Assembly (NCBI GenBank): GCA_045641505.1
Contig: JAZUHB010000110.1
Span: 1 to 6,084 of the forward strand
Reading direction: 5' to 3'
DNA length: 6,084 nucleotides
Origin: JAZQNF01 sp045641505
Lineage (GTDB): Bacteria; Bacillota; Clostridia; Lachnospirales; Bianqueaceae
Shown here: positions 5,985-6,084 of the stretch, piece by piece
Numbering within the stretch: position 1 is the first letter of the stretch
Layout: each line of letters begins with the position of its first letter
The notes under the pieces: model-generated
What the model was told of the DNA's origin: nothing
The model's database searches: none
What the model saw: only the letters and a program-made list of their open reading frames with translations
Made by a program: the position numbers and the translations under genes

Positions 5985-6084
5985 CAGCACTTTTTCCGCT
6001 ACTGCCTGGTACATCCGGTAGAAGCCCAGGTCGGTGGGATGGCAGCCGTCGACGGTACAGTTGTCGCGGAATTCGCCGTCGAAC
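5946..6084 (-). CDS. SGNH/GDSL hydrolase, C-terminal end (5' part outside window)
   Basis: On the minus strand an open frame enters from the window's right edge and ends at TAA (5948-5946), giving 45 complete codons plus the stop. The peptide contains CTVDGCHPTDLGFYRMYQAV, which matches block V of SGNH/GDSL esterases: DGxHP supplies the catalytic Asp and His, followed by the usual DLGF helix. The nucleophile Ser block lies outside the window, as do any signal peptide and the gene start. The substrate class (acyl or acetyl ester) cannot be told. After the expected end of the domain (around AEKVL) there is a low-complexity tail, AAAPQYGAPAAQ, encoded by the two right-hand hairpins of the adjacent array. 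The gene converges on the nuclease gene and is not part of its operon. It belongs to a different SGNH subfamily from the esterase at 476-2044. Confidence 0.85.
   Translation of the reverse strand, partial: FDGEFRDNCTVDGCHPTDLGFYRMYQAVAEKVLAAAPQYGAPAAQ

Overview
This is a GC-rich window from what looks like a Gram-positive anaerobe of the class Clostridia, probably a gut or rumen lineage. The signs are an isoleucyl-tRNA synthetase tail of the clostridial kind, strong purine-rich ribosome binding sites, a TTG start, extracellular proteins with Sec signal peptides but no outer-membrane features, and a cohesin-like/dockerin module pair. The exact genus cannot be read from the sequence.

Layout: five genes lie head-to-tail on the + strand with gaps of 4, 10, 27 and 4 bases, so they could form one transcription unit. 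They are (1) the 3' end of ileS (1-471); (2) a cytoplasmic sialate O-acetylesterase-like SGNH hydrolase (476-2044); (3) a short left-handed beta-helix O-acetyltransferase related to serine acetyltransferase (2055-2645); (4) a small type I membrane protein with one cohesin-like domain outside the cell (2673-3299, TTG start); and (5) a large secreted endonuclease I-family nuclease that ends in a dockerin (3304-5847). A 14-bp stem at 5856-5886 is the likely terminator. A run of four short GC-rich hairpins follows (5903-5984) and reaches into the 3' end of a convergent, truncated SGNH/GDSL hydrolase on the minus strand (5946-6084).

The most interesting part is the gene pair 2673-5847. The first gene encodes a membrane-anchored cohesin-like domain. 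The second encodes a secreted nuclease with a C-terminal dockerin. They are 4 bases apart, and the ribosome binding site of the nuclease lies in the acidic-tail codons of the anchor gene. The simplest reading is a two-gene, non-cellulosomal cohesin-dockerin system that holds a DNA/RNA-degrading enzyme on the cell surface. The domain calls come from sequence features; the pairing and the surface role are inferred. The esterase and acetyltransferase upstream may act in opposite directions on O-acetyl groups, but nothing in the sequence links them to the nuclease except position.
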